Positions 40,539 through 49,547 are shown, numbered from the stretch's first letter. The stretch is 58,333 nt of DNA from Lachnospiraceae bacterium (GCA_017940415.1 JAGAYR010000031.1:1-58333), one strand, 5' to 3'. Numbers and translations are program-made. Notes: generated by a model not told the origin, from the sequence alone.

Positions 40539-41084
40539 ATGGAACTTTTTAACGGTAGACCCGAAGATTTATCGGGAAGGCTTGAAAGAGAGATCAGGAC
40601 ATACGATTATCTGGATGAGCTGGGAATAGAGTATTTAAGAACGGATCATGAAAGAGCAGATAACATGGAAGCCTGCAATGAGATAGATAAGGTTCTGGGG
40701 GTTATCATATGTAAGAATCTGTTTCTTTGTAACAGGCAAAAGACAGCTTTTTATCTTCTGATGATGCCGGGAGATAAGAAGTTTAAGACTAAGGAGTTAT
40801 CTGCACAGATAAACTCGGCGAGACTTTCTTTTGCAGATCCTGAGGATATGTTGAAGTACTTAGACATTGAACCCGGTTCGGTCAGCGTTATGGGACTTAT
40901 GAATGATAAGGGGCATGCAGTGCAGCTTCTTATCGATGAAGATGTACTTGAAGGCGAGTATCTCGGATGCCATCCTTGTGTATGTACCTCATCCCTTAAG
41001 ATGAAGACTGCGGATGTTATCGGAAAGTTCCTGCCTGCTACGGGACATGATTTCAGGAAAGTACATTTGGTTGGAGAAGATTAA
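40539..41084 (+). CDS. YbaK/ProX-type aminoacyl-tRNA deacylase
   Basis: This 181-aa protein has the YbaK/prolyl-tRNA editing domain: VLGVIICKNLFLCNR with the conserved Lys, SFADPEDMLKYLDIEPGSVSV and GCHPCVCTSSLKM. These enzymes hydrolyse mischarged tRNAs such as Ala-tRNA-Pro in trans. The start at 40539 has TTTGGAGATC upstream. The GNAT gene starts at GTG 3 nt after its stop. Confidence 0.88.
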   Translation: MELFNGRPEDLSGRLEREIRTYDYLDELGIEYLRTDHERADNMEACNEIDKVLGVIICKNLFLCNRQKTAFYLLMMPGDKKFKTKELSAQINSARLSFADPEDMLKYLDIEPGSVSVMGLMNDKGHAVQLLIDEDVLEGEYLGCHPCVCTSSLKMKTADVIGKFLPATGHDFRKVHLVGED

Positions 41085-41087
41085 CCG

Positions 41088-41561
41088 GTGAGATACAGAG
41101 AGATCAGAGAATCGGATAATGCGGTAATAGCGTCGCTCATAAGACGAACGCTTAAAGCATACTCACTTGATATACCGGGAACGGCATATTATGACGAAGG
41201 TCTGGACAGGTTCAGTGAACTTTATGGACGGCCGGATGCAAGGTACTACGTGCTGGAAGATGATAATGGCAATGTAGTCGGCGGTATAGGCTTCAGTGCT
41301 TTTGAAAACATTGAGGGAGCCGCCGAACTTCAGAAGCTTTATCTGGATGAGTCATATACGGGTTCGGGAACCGGATATGAGATGATCTCTTATGTGGAAG
41401 AGAGAATGAAGGAAGCGGGATATAAGAAGTCTTACTTAGAGACTCATGATAATCTGGCTGCGGCGATACACATATATATTAAGAGCGGATATAAAGAAAT
41501 AGAGAGACCTTCTTTTGTGGGACACAGTTCCATGAACAGGTTTTTTATCAAGGAATTGTAA
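41088..41561 (+). CDS. GNAT family N-acetyltransferase
   Basis: This 157-aa protein has the acetyl-CoA fold, with VVGGIGFSAFENIEGAAELQ, shown by GGIGFSAFE, then LQKLYLDESYTGSGTGYEM (motif A, with the pyrophosphate loop GSGTGYEM). The start is GTG, preceded by GGAGAAGA in the end of the YbaK gene. Substrate unknown. The operon continues with the ATPase. Confidence 0.85.
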   Translation: MRYREIRESDNAVIASLIRRTLKAYSLDIPGTAYYDEGLDRFSELYGRPDARYYVLEDDNGNVVGGIGFSAFENIEGAAELQKLYLDESYTGSGTGYEMISYVEERMKEAGYKKSYLETHDNLAAAIHIYIKSGYKEIERPSFVGHSSMNRFFIKEL

Positions 41562-41576
41562 CCGGGTTTTACGTTA

Positions 41577-42308
41577 ATGGCAAACATAGGTAATGAATTA
41601 TATATTAAAGGTCTGTATATAGACTGGGATAAGATAAGCGGCAGGAGTTATCTGCAGGAGATTGAATCTATTGCCGGACTTGAGGAGTTTTCTTTTAACA
41701 GACAAGTTACGTTCTTCGTGGGAGAAAACGGGAGCGGCAAGTCTACCTTCCTGGAAGCTATTGCAGTTTCATACGGATTTAATCCCGAAGGCGGAACGAA
41801 GAATTACAATTTCTCCACCTTTGACTCACATTCGGAATTGTGTGATGCCATGAGGCTTGTTAGGGGAATCAAAAGACCGAAGTTCGAGTATTTCCTGAGA
41901 GCAGAGAGCTTCTACAATGTTGCGACGGCGGAAGATGAGTACAGCAGGGGACCGGGCGGAGTGCCAATGCATTTTCATGAAAGGTCTCACGGAGAAAGCT
42001 TCCTTGCACTTGCACAAAACAGTTTCAAAGGAGGCGGATTGTATCTGCTGGACGAGCCTGAGGCAGCACTTTCACCGCAGAGGCAGCTGACGCTTTTGAT
42101 AGAGATTGACAGGTGTGTAAAGGAAAGCGCTCAGTTCATCATCGTCACACATTCACCGATCTTACTGGGTTATCCCGGAGCTGAAATACTTAGTTTTGAT
42201 GAGGGGCAGATACATCAGTGTGAATATGAAGATACGGATTCATACAGAGTTACGGAGATGTTTATAAACAACAGGGAGCAGATACTTAAAAGACTGCTGG
42301 AGGAATAA
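41577..42308 (+). CDS. AAA/ABC-type ATPase
   Basis: This 243-aa protein has Walker A GENGSGKST (about residues 49-57), a signature-like SHGESFLALA, Walker B LYLLDEPEAALS and an IVTHSPILL H-loop. It belongs to the short, soluble AAA_21-like ATPases without membrane domains. Family members have many roles, including DNA- or phage-related ones; here no nuclease partner is adjacent. It is followed by a small protein gene. Confidence 0.85.
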   Translation: MANIGNELYIKGLYIDWDKISGRSYLQEIESIAGLEEFSFNRQVTFFVGENGSGKSTFLEAIAVSYGFNPEGGTKNYNFSTFDSHSELCDAMRLVRGIKRPKFEYFLRAESFYNVATAEDEYSRGPGGVPMHFHERSHGESFLALAQNSFKGGGLYLLDEPEAALSPQRQLTLLIEIDRCVKESAQFIIVTHSPILLGYPGAEILSFDEGQIHQCEYEDTDSYRVTEMFINNREQILKRLLEE

Positions 42309-42324
42309 AGCGAAGGTGACCGAT

Positions 42325-42498
42325 ATGGAAACATTTTATTACGAAGTTGTGAGGATAGAAGGCGATTACGCGAATTTAAAGCGTACAGATATTGAATCCG
42401 ACGATCTGAAGCTTGTGGCAAGGGCACTTCTTCCTGCGGAAATAGTTGAGGGAAGCAAGCTCAAGTACGAGTGGATGCAGTATGAACTGATAGGCTGA
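42325..42498 (+). CDS. Small conserved-looking protein
   Basis: This 57-aa protein begins at the ATG at 42325, five bases after GAAGGTGA; a GTG at 42316 is also in frame. It reads VVRIEGDYANLKR then VARALLPAEIVEGSKLKYE, a small beta-rich domain typical of uncharacterised Clostridia proteins. It ends the four-gene unit from 40539. Confidence 0.6.
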   Translation: METFYYEVVRIEGDYANLKRTDIESDDLKLVARALLPAEIVEGSKLKYEWMQYELIG

Positions 42499-42519
42499 AA
42501 ACAAAATAATCAAAAAAAT

Positions 42520-42559
42520 GGGCAATACTTTTCAATTATTCGGAAGTATTGCCTTTTTT
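42520..42559 (+). terminator. Rho-independent terminator (twin of 31264-31304)
   Basis: GGGCAATACTTTTC pairs imperfectly with CGGAAGTATTGCC, followed by TTTTTTT. Almost the same sequence as the one at 31264-31304. Confidence 0.85.
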
Positions 42560-42620
42560 AATGCTTTATGATGAAGGAGTATGATTTGTCCCCCAACGAC
42601 TCGGATAATAAGGAGGAAAT

Positions 42621-43547
42621 ATGAAGAATATAAATATAGTTAACGGACCTCAGAATGTTTCAGCCATCGTACAGGGATGTATGAGAATGCCGGACCTTGA
42701 TAAGGAGGCGGCTGCTAAGGTTATCCGTACCGCTTATGATTGTGGTATCAACTTTTTCGACCATGCAACCTGTTACGGAAACGGCGTTGCTGAGGAACGT
42801 TTTGCGGAGGCTTTTCCTCTTACGGGAATCAAAAGAGAGGATGTCTATATACAGAGCAAGTGCGGTCTTTGTTTTGACAGAAATGAATTTGACTGGACCA
42901 AGGCGAACATCCTTTCAAGCGTTGATGACAGCTTGAGAAGACTGAATGTAGAGTATCTGGATGCCCTTCTTCTTCACAGACCTGACGTGCTTTTTGATCC
43001 CGAGGAAGTTGCGGAAGCTTTTGATGAGCTTGAGAAGGCAGGTAAGGTTCGTCACTTTGGTGTTAGTAACCTTGTTCCCATGCAGATAGAGCTTCTTAAA
43101 AAGTATGTAAAGCAGCCTCTTGTCTTCAATCAGGTTCAGCTGTCTCTGGAGCAGTCACAACTCATTGACCAGGCTCTTTACATGAACAATAAGACTACAG
43201 AGTTTTCAATAAATCGTGACGGTAACGTTCTTGATTATTGCAGACTTAAGGACATCACCATTCAGGCATGGTCACCTCTTCAGTTCGGAATGTTCGGAGG
43301 AACCTTTATCGCTAATCCCAAGTTCCCTGAGCTCAATGCGGCACTTGAAAAGTTTGCGGAAAGAGAAGGAGTATCCAGAACAGCCATCGCCATTGCATGG
43401 ATCCTTCGTCATCCTGCCAAGATGCAGGCAATCATCGGTACCATGAATCCCGAGCATATCAAAGAAATCTGCGAAGCTTCGAGAGTGGAGCTTTCACATC
43501 ATGACTGGTATGAGCTTTATCTTGCTGCGGGTAAATATTTGCCTTAA
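42621..43547 (+). CDS. Aldo/keto reductase (YdhF type)
   Basis: This 308-aa AKR has GCMRMPDLDKEAA, GINFFDHATCYGNG (catalytic Asp and Tyr), YLDALLLHRPDVLF (His) and HFGVSNLVPMQIELL. It resembles YdhF-like oxidoreductases of the AKR family. RBS AAGGAGGAAAT. It is monocistronic between two terminators or promoters. Substrate unknown. Confidence 0.9.
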   Translation: MKNINIVNGPQNVSAIVQGCMRMPDLDKEAAAKVIRTAYDCGINFFDHATCYGNGVAEERFAEAFPLTGIKREDVYIQSKCGLCFDRNEFDWTKANILSSVDDSLRRLNVEYLDALLLHRPDVLFDPEEVAEAFDELEKAGKVRHFGVSNLVPMQIELLKKYVKQPLVFNQVQLSLEQSQLIDQALYMNNKTTEFSINRDGNVLDYCRLKDITIQAWSPLQFGMFGGTFIANPKFPELNAALEKFAEREGVSRTAIAIAWILRHPAKMQAIIGTMNPEHIKEICEASRVELSHHDWYELYLAAGKYLP

Positions 43548-43568
43548 CCATATAATAAGCGTTATAAT
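43539..43568 (+). promoter_or_regulatory. Probable promoter of the first chemoreceptor
   Basis: TTGCCT at 43539-43544, 18-nt spacing and TATAAT at 43563-43568. The -35 overlaps the end of the preceding AKR gene. Confidence 0.5.
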
Positions 43569-43607
43569 ATTCCTGTTACCCGTAGTTTTGTCATGGAGGA
43601 TATTGCT

Positions 43608-45287
43608 ATGTCAGCTTCTAAGAAAAACGAGACTATCGCAGGTTCTTTGCACAGCATGTCGGGTTTTGTTAATCGAATGACTGTGGGTCTTTCAGTTCTG
43701 ATGTTCATCTTTCTGGTGATCATCGGTGTAAATTTCCTGAATTTCTACAACGTTCAATATGTAACCGAGAAGTATCAGATGGAGATCAGAAAAGATGTCC
43801 AGACCATTAATAAGAGACTTCTTTTTGCTCTTGCTTCACAGGATCCTTCCGTAACCGCAGAACAGGCTGAGGATCTTGAGAAGAGATTTGCAAAGATCAC
43901 TTCTTATTTCGAGACCATCTCCGATAACCTCAATGATGAAGCTCTCGGATCACAGCTTAAGAGTGCGTGGAACGATGTTAAGGATGCATCCTTCACCATG
44001 CTTGATTTTGTGGACTCGGGGGATCAGGAAGCAGCACTTGCATATTATAATGATGAGCTGAATGCAAAGTCAGAAGTTCTGGCCGATCTGCTTGATGCTA
44101 CAGGTGAACTTGCGGATGCGGCTGTAGACGGTAAGTATAAGACAATCCTTGCAGTCTCCATCATAGCGATTATTGTGCTTGTTGCAGCTTGCGCGGTTAA
44201 CATCATCATGAGCGGATTACGTAATAAGAAGCTCATTGCAGAGATCGGAAGTGACCTTGAGATTCTCAAGAATGCATCCGTTGAGATAGCAAAGGGTAAT
44301 GTTCACGTTAATATCGATTATGATAAAGAAAATGAAGTCGGTGAAGTAGCAGATCAGCTTCGCATCGCTATTTCCTCCCTTTCAGATTATATCGATAAGA
44401 TCAGCGAAGTCATGTCCACCATGGCGGGCGGAAACTTTAATATCAGATTTGATAAGAATTTCGAAGGAGATTTTGTTTCCATTCAGAAAGCCATCGAGAG
44501 TTTCTCCGAAGATATCTCCGAATCCATGCGTGAGATCATCGAAGTATCAGTCATGGTTTCAGCAGGTGCAGAACAGCTTGCGGATGCGGGTAAGAATCTT
44601 GCGGATACCACCACGAATCAGGCTGATATCGTAAGCGAACTTTCCAAGAAGGTTAATGATATTTCCGATGAGATTTCAGGTAACTCCACTGATGCAGAGA
44701 ATATTTCCAAGGATGTTGACGGAATCGTTGACAGCATAATTCAGGGAAATAAGAAGATGGAAGAAGTGGTTAAGGCAATGAATGCTATCGCCGCTTCATC
44801 AGAACAGATCAGTAATATCATTGATACAATTAATAACATAGCTGACCAGACTAACCTTCTGTCACTCAATGCTTCCATCGAGGCAGCGAGAGCAGGTGAA
44901 GCGGGAAGAGGATTCGCAGTAGTTGCATCCGAGGTATCACAACTTGCAGGCCAGACTCAGCAGGCAGCTCAGAACACCGCAAATCTTATCGGTGATTCAA
45001 TACGAACAGTTGGCGATGGTATCGATATTGCCAATAAGACAGCAGAAGAGCTTAACAAGATGGTCGGTCAGGTTGAAGAAATCCGCGGAAGAGTTAAACA
45101 GATATCCGAAGCTTCAGTTACTCAGGCTAATTCCGTTCAGGAACTTTCAACCAACATCGATATGATCGCGGAAGAGGGAACCAACAATGCGGCGACATCC
45201 GAGGAATCACTTGCTCTGAGTTCCGAGATGAGCGAGCATGCTGATTCGCTTAAGAACATGGTTAACAATTTCGAACTCAAGAAATAA
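43608..45287 (+). CDS. Methyl-accepting chemotaxis protein (four-helix-bundle sensor)
   Basis: This 559-aa chemoreceptor has a membrane helix (about 20-40), an extracytoplasmic helical region of about 140 residues of the 4HB_MCP type, a second helix (about 180-202), a HAMP domain and a long signalling coiled coil with the hairpin tip QTNLLSLNASIEAARAGEAG, shown by NLLSLNASIEAARAGE. It passes ligand information to CheA/CheW. The start at 43608 has ATGGAGGATATTGCT upstream. The ligand is not predictable. Confidence 0.92.
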   Translation: MSASKKNETIAGSLHSMSGFVNRMTVGLSVLMFIFLVIIGVNFLNFYNVQYVTEKYQMEIRKDVQTINKRLLFALASQDPSVTAEQAEDLEKRFAKITSYFETISDNLNDEALGSQLKSAWNDVKDASFTMLDFVDSGDQEAALAYYNDELNAKSEVLADLLDATGELADAAVDGKYKTILAVSIIAIIVLVAACAVNIIMSGLRNKKLIAEIGSDLEILKNASVEIAKGNVHVNIDYDKENEVGEVADQLRIAISSLSDYIDKISEVMSTMAGGNFNIRFDKNFEGDFVSIQKAIESFSEDISESMREIIEVSVMVSAGAEQLADAGKNLADTTTNQADIVSELSKKVNDISDEISGNSTDAENISKDVDGIVDSIIQGNKKMEEVVKAMNAIAASSEQISNIIDTINNIADQTNLLSLNASIEAARAGEAGRGFAVVASEVSQLAGQTQQAAQNTANLIGDSIRTVGDGIDIANKTAEELNKMVGQVEEIRGRVKQISEASVTQANSVQELSTNIDMIAEEGTNNAATSEESLALSSEMSEHADSLKNMVNNFELKK

Positions 45288-45306
45288 AAATTTAAATAAT
45301 GACAGT

Positions 45307-45373
45307 GGGCCGGTGGGGACGGTTCCTGTTGGGCAGTGATTCATCGCCCAACAGGAACCGTTCCCACCGGCCC
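45307..45373. repeat. Long palindrome, variant of the REP-like family
   Basis: Two 28-nt arms (45307-45334 and 45346-45373; one G/T mismatch) around an 11-nt loop. The arms hold GGTGGGGACGGTTCC instead of TGGGGACGCTA. GACAGTGG just before (45301) is the usual end motif of the family. It follows the chemoreceptor gene by 19 nt and could also act as a terminator. Confidence 0.75.
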
Positions 45374-45380
45374 TTATACT

Positions 45381-45590
45381 TTACAGAGCCAGAATAACAG
45401 TCACAAGCACCAGCGTTTCTGCTTCCATTACAAGTCCCAGAGTATTGATGACAGTGAGTCTGTCAATCTTGCGTAATCTTCCGAGGATGAGATACAGGCA
45501 CATTCCCAGGAATCCACCGAAAGTGTTGGTGATGATATCCGTGATGTCTGTTTCACCGGCCTTGTCACCTGTGATACAATAAAACGGTGC
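45381..45590 (-). pseudogene. VanZ-like C-terminal fragment
   Basis: A minus-strand frame of about 70 codons ends at 45381 and reads GDKAGETDITDIITNTFGGF, shown by ETDITDIITNTFGG, then LGMCLYLILGRLRK, as in the last helices of VanZ-like membrane proteins (pattern DxxDxxxNTxGG). There is no start codon; the frame runs into the start region of the MutS-like gene. It looks like a gene cut off at its 5' end. Confidence 0.5.
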
Positions 45591-45614
45591 GGGGGCACAT
45601 GGGGATAAAACAAA

Positions 45615-47117
45615 ATGAACGAAAATTTCAGTATTTTAAACCTGTATGAACTCACCACGGAACCTGACGACATACCTGCGTTTTATCAGGATCTTAACCT
45701 GGTTCAGATAATGGACAGGGTCTCGGCTAAGTGGGGAAGAGGCGTACGCAAATTCTACAGGCGCCCGGCAGTGTCATCCGAAGAGGAAGAATACCGCCGC
45801 GCCATCTACCGCGATATCAAAAAGCAGTCTGTCTATGACGCTCTCATAGCATTCACGGATAATTTAAAAACCGCTCACATTCTTCGTGAGGAAAAAGAAA
45901 AAGCCACCTATCCCGAGCAGAAGCAGGTATGGCACATAAGGGAGATGGTTTCTTATTGTGATGCTTATGAGAAGCTGGAAAAGGATCTGTCCGAAGTGGA
46001 ACTTTCTTCCGATGGGATGCAGGAGCTTCTCAAGATCATAAGAGAAGTTCTTGATACGGAGTACAGAAATCTGCAGAAAAAAGCGGGTGCCATATTCGAA
46101 GAGATCCGTAAGCTCAGATTCATTCTTACTTACGATAAAGACAGGTTTTCCGTCACTCTCGGAACTCTTCCCGGTGAGGGCGCGTACGAAGAGATGATGA
46201 AGGAGAAATCCGGGCGTGAGATCAAACATTTCCATAATCCATTCGCCGGAGAAGCACGTTTGCTTGAGTTGGAGTATCAGTGCATCGAAATGATACAAAA
46301 GAAAACTCCGGAGCTCTTTGCGAAGATCAGAGCAGTATCAACAGAAAACAAGGATTATGAAAAAACGGTCCTGGTGCGCTTTGAAGAAGAAATGATCTTT
46401 TATCTGTCATACTGCACCCTTCAGCGTGGGATGGAAAATGAAGGATATGCTTTTTGTACACCCGTAAGAAGCGAAGATGGCCTCATGGAAGCAGAAGGTC
46501 TCTTTGACCTTGCACTCGCAATAGCAAATCTGAATACGGATAAAGAAATAATTTCAAATGATTTTCGTTATGACAAGGGCGAAAGATTCTATGTGCTGAC
46601 GGGACCCAATCAGGGCGGCAAGACTACATTTGCAAGAAGCCTCGGACAGCTGGTTTATTTTACCAAGATGGGACTTGATGTTTCTGCAAAGTCAGCGATT
46701 GTTCCTTACTTCCCGGATCTGCAGACGCATTTTTCTGTTGAAGAAAGCGTAGAGACGGGCTTCGGTAAATTAAAAGAAGAACTGACCCGTCTTGCACCTA
46801 TGATGTATGAGAACAAGCGCGGTACCTTTGTTGTTATCAATGAGCTCTTTACAACAGCGGCCAGTTACGATGCTCTTATCATGGGCAAGCGTGTGCTTAA
46901 GCATTTCGTTGAGCTGGGATGCATGGGTATATACGTAACCCATTTGAAGGAACTGGCGGATAAGCAGGGAGGCATAGTAAGTCTCAGAGCTATGCTTGAT
47001 GAAAACAGGGTTCAGACTTTTGAGATCAGAAGAGGTGAGGCGGAGGATACGCCCTGCGCAGAGAATCTTGTTAATAAACATCAGCTGACTTATGCACAGC
47101 TTAAGGAGCGCCTATGA
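45615..47117 (+). CDS. MutS-like ATPase, first of a pair
   Basis: This 500-aa protein has the MutS core (helical lever/clamp region about 1-300) and the ABC-type ATPase with Walker A GPNQGGKTT (330-338). The Walker B position reads VVINELFTTA: Asn409-Glu410 replace the usual Asp-Glu. No N-terminal mismatch-binding domain or Smr domain is present, so it is not MutS1 or MutS2. It overlaps the next MutS-like gene by 4 nt, and the two products probably form a heterodimer. The substrate is unknown. Confidence 0.85.
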   Translation: MNENFSILNLYELTTEPDDIPAFYQDLNLVQIMDRVSAKWGRGVRKFYRRPAVSSEEEEYRRAIYRDIKKQSVYDALIAFTDNLKTAHILREEKEKATYPEQKQVWHIREMVSYCDAYEKLEKDLSEVELSSDGMQELLKIIREVLDTEYRNLQKKAGAIFEEIRKLRFILTYDKDRFSVTLGTLPGEGAYEEMMKEKSGREIKHFHNPFAGEARLLELEYQCIEMIQKKTPELFAKIRAVSTENKDYEKTVLVRFEEEMIFYLSYCTLQRGMENEGYAFCTPVRSEDGLMEAEGLFDLALAIANLNTDKEIISNDFRYDKGERFYVLTGPNQGGKTTFARSLGQLVYFTKMGLDVSAKSAIVPYFPDLQTHFSVEESVETGFGKLKEELTRLAPMMYENKRGTFVVINELFTTAASYDALIMGKRVLKHFVELGCMGIYVTHLKELADKQGGIVSLRAMLDENRVQTFEIRRGEAEDTPCAENLVNKHQLTYAQLKERL

Positions 47118-48727
47118 GAGTCTGTTTATTATACGAGGATACTGACCGAAGCAACCGCGAGAAATATTATGACACCGCAAGCATAGCAAAAGACCTGGGA
47201 CTTAAGTCAGTATTCAGCGCTGCGTCAAAGAAGCTTATCTATGACAGAAATGGTGAACTTCAGAAAACAAGCGATCCGGATCAGTATCTTGCCGAAACTA
47301 TGAAAGCAGTCATGATGACTCCCCTTTATACAAAGGAGGAGATTGATTTCAGGCAGGAGATGATCAGGGACTGCCTTGCTCACGAAGATCTTACCCGTTC
47401 TCTTTACGAAGTAAGCAAGAACATGCTTCGCAGATGGAGCGAGCTGGGAAGAGTTCCCGCGGAAACTTTCCAGCAGGGAAATCCTCAGGCCAAGCTTTTG
47501 AATGATATCATAATTCTTGAACTGTTCATGAATTCACTTTCCGAGGTGAAGTCTCTTTTGGAGGCGGTCGATGATTTTACTGCCAAGGGTTTTATTACTT
47601 TGAAAAAAGAATTCCTTGAGAGTTATTCCGAGGAACGTGAGCAGTATGTAAAGACTGTTCTCGAAGATATTTCTTTTTACACCGAAGGCGTGAAAACGGA
47701 AGAAGGTCCCAAGAAGGTGACCAAGCCCAGAATTGTACTTGAGTGCGGTCTTGAGGACGGACTTAAATTCTCTTCCATGAAACTGGAAGAAGTATCATCC
47801 GCCAAGTCCAAGTATTACAAGCCGGGAAGTACCATGGCTCTTTTCAAGGATATGGCTCAGGCCAGAACTCCGGATTCTTTTTCTGCGGTAAACGATCTTC
47901 GTATTGCGGAGCAGACAAAGACACTGGAATACACCATAGTAAGTTATCTTGCGGATGAGCTTAAAGGGTTCATGGAAGAGTTCAACACATTCTTCGACAG
48001 GCTCAAGTATCAGATGGCTTTTTATCTTGCTGCGGTTCAGCTCATACACCAGTTTGAAAGATTTAAGCTGGACTGGTGTTTTCCCACGGTCTGTGCCAAG
48101 GACGATCTTTCTTTTGAAGAGTTAAAAGAATGCGTCATGGGAATGGGCATCCAGACTGAAGTTGTTGGCAATACATGTTCCTTTGAAAAGAAAGATCTTC
48201 TGATCGTAACCGGCGCAAACCAGGGCGGTAAGTCTACATTCTTAAGGAGCATCGGCATCGCTCAGGTCATGATGCAGTGCGGACTTCCCGTTTGTGCGAA
48301 GTCTTTTTCCAGCGGGTTATTCCCCAAAATCTTCGTTCATTTCACCAGAAGAGAAGATTCGGAGATGAACAGCGGAAGATTGGATGAAGAACTTGGACGT
48401 ATGAGCAAGATCGTGGAGGAGATAGACGATAATTCACTGATCCTTCTCAACGAATCTTTTGCAACTACCACGGAAAAGGAAGGCTCGGTAATTGCCTACG
48501 ATATCATAAAGGCCCTCAGTGAAGCGGGAGTAAGGATCCTTACAGTCACACATCTGCTTTCTTTTGCGAGGCGCATGTACGAAGACAGTGTTGAAAGCAA
48601 AGACACCTCCATCGAGTTCTTATCCGCGGAGCGAAAAGAAGACGGAACAAGAACCTTCAGAATGATCAGACATGAGCCCGAGCTAACCAGTTTCGGACTT
48701 GATCTGTATGATGAGATAGTCGGGTGA
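47114..48727 (+). CDS. MutS-like ATPase, second of a pair
   Basis: This 537-aa protein has the same architecture as the preceding gene product: helical region, Walker A GANQGGKST (367-375), and Walker B LILLNESFATT with Asn446-Glu447. The following TEKEGSVIAYDIIKAL corresponds to the D-loop region of MutS. ATGA overlap with the upstream gene implies a fixed stoichiometry. It also has no mismatch-recognition domain. It may act on a non-mismatch structure such as a recombination intermediate; that is inference. Confidence 0.85.
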   Translation: MRVCLLYEDTDRSNREKYYDTASIAKDLGLKSVFSAASKKLIYDRNGELQKTSDPDQYLAETMKAVMMTPLYTKEEIDFRQEMIRDCLAHEDLTRSLYEVSKNMLRRWSELGRVPAETFQQGNPQAKLLNDIIILELFMNSLSEVKSLLEAVDDFTAKGFITLKKEFLESYSEEREQYVKTVLEDISFYTEGVKTEEGPKKVTKPRIVLECGLEDGLKFSSMKLEEVSSAKSKYYKPGSTMALFKDMAQARTPDSFSAVNDLRIAEQTKTLEYTIVSYLADELKGFMEEFNTFFDRLKYQMAFYLAAVQLIHQFERFKLDWCFPTVCAKDDLSFEELKECVMGMGIQTEVVGNTCSFEKKDLLIVTGANQGGKSTFLRSIGIAQVMMQCGLPVCAKSFSSGLFPKIFVHFTRREDSEMNSGRLDEELGRMSKIVEEIDDNSLILLNESFATTTEKEGSVIAYDIIKALSEAGVRILTVTHLLSFARRMYEDSVESKDTSIEFLSAERKEDGTRTFRMIRHEPELTSFGLDLYDEIVG

Positions 48728-48733
48728 CATGTG

Positions 48734-48747
48734 GGTGACAGTGGGGA
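48734..48747. repeat. REP-like repeat, copy 13 (fragment)
   Basis: GGTGACAGTGGGGA, 7 nt after the stop of the second MutS-like gene; the rest of the unit is missing. Confidence 0.5.
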
Positions 48748-48866
48748 AAAAGGCTTCGAGAAAAAGACAGGAAGCTGAGAAGGCCGGCGAGCATATACCT
48801 CCTTTTGATTTTACTTATAGGAGTGGGGTACGGATATCTTGCATTAGCTGATATAATGAGAAAAAA
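48748..48866. other. Intergenic stretch with a possible 40-codon frame
   Basis: A frame from an ATG at 48729 through the repeat fragment to 48851 encodes 40 residues rich in Lys and Arg (GKKASRKRQEAEKAGEHIPP). It has no RBS and may be a relic; otherwise nothing is seen here except TATAAT near 48851-48856. Confidence 0.25.
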
Positions 48867-48898
48867 GATGACAAAATAAAAGCATCCCCAATGTCATC
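48867..48898. repeat. REP-like repeat, copy 14 (single unit, inverted)
   Basis: GATGACAAAATAAAAGCATC, CCC and AATGTCATC; the core has one change (GCATCCCC for GCGTCCCC). It ends at the RBS of the hydrolase gene. Confidence 0.75.
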
Positions 48899-48914
48899 AA
48901 AGGAGCCATGATCT

Positions 48915-49469
48915 ATGTCGGTATCTAAAAACCTTGCAGTCATCATCCCCGGAATAGGCTACACAAAGGATAAACCTATTCTGTATTATTCTTCGAAGTT
49001 ACTTAAGGAGATGGGGTACGAGATCCGTGATGTATTCTTTTCCGGCATGCCGGAAAATATATTGAAGGACGACAGTTTGAAGCTTCTGGCGGTAAAGCTT
49101 GCTTACGAGCAGATAACGGAGCAGCTGTCCGAAGTGAAGTTTTCGGAATATGACAACGTGGTGTTTGTGGGAAAGAGCCTGGGAACCATCGCTGCAGCCA
49201 AGTATGTGCAGGATACCGGGATAAATGCCAAGCAGATCTGGTATACGCCTCTTGAGAAGACCTTTGAATACTATATGGGAAATACCATTGCTTTTATCGG
49301 TGATGCTGATCCCTGGTCGGATATTAAGAAAATACGTGCTTTAGCCGAGAAAAAGGGAGCAAATCTCACTGTTTATGAGGCTTGCAACCATTCGCTGGAG
49401 TCCGGGGATATTCTCAGGGATATAGGTACTTTGGAAGATTCACTGCGCAAAATGTGGGATTTTCTGTGA
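48915..49469 (+). CDS. Alpha/beta hydrolase
   Basis: This 184-aa protein has a compact alpha/beta hydrolase fold with nucleophile elbow GKSLGT, an acid residue in FIGDADPWSD and the catalytic His in ACNHSLE. Length suits small esterase-like members such as YdeN or dienelactone hydrolase relatives. The start at 48915 has AAGGAG upstream; an ATG at 48908 is out of frame and closes after six codons. Substrate unknown. Confidence 0.8.
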   Translation: MSVSKNLAVIIPGIGYTKDKPILYYSSKLLKEMGYEIRDVFFSGMPENILKDDSLKLLAVKLAYEQITEQLSEVKFSEYDNVVFVGKSLGTIAAAKYVQDTGINAKQIWYTPLEKTFEYYMGNTIAFIGDADPWSDIKKIRALAEKKGANLTVYEACNHSLESGDILRDIGTLEDSLRKMWDFL

Positions 49470-49518
49470 TTATGTCTCCCAAATGCTCAAAATTTAGGGG
49501 GAATTTAATGTTTTTCTG

Positions 49519-49547
49519 TTGAATTACACCATATTTAGGGGTATTAT
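49519..49547 (+). promoter_or_regulatory. Promoter upstream of the second HU gene
   Basis: TTGAAT (49519-49524), 17-nt spacing and TATTAT (49542-49547). A second possible -10, TATAAT, lies at 49586-49591 close to the start codon. Confidence 0.5.

Noticed and set aside
45307-45373. The 28-bp palindrome as a plain transcription terminator only
   Set aside because: No T-run follows either arm and the sequence is of the repeat type, although it might still stop transcription.
45428-45673. Minus-strand 81-aa frame over the start of the first MutS-like gene
   Set aside because: It is a shadow in another frame; the VanZ-like similarity is in a different minus-strand frame (45381-45590).
48729-48851. 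40-codon frame between the second MutS-like gene and the hydrolase gene
   Set aside because: No RBS, starts within a repeat fragment and shows no recognisable similarity.
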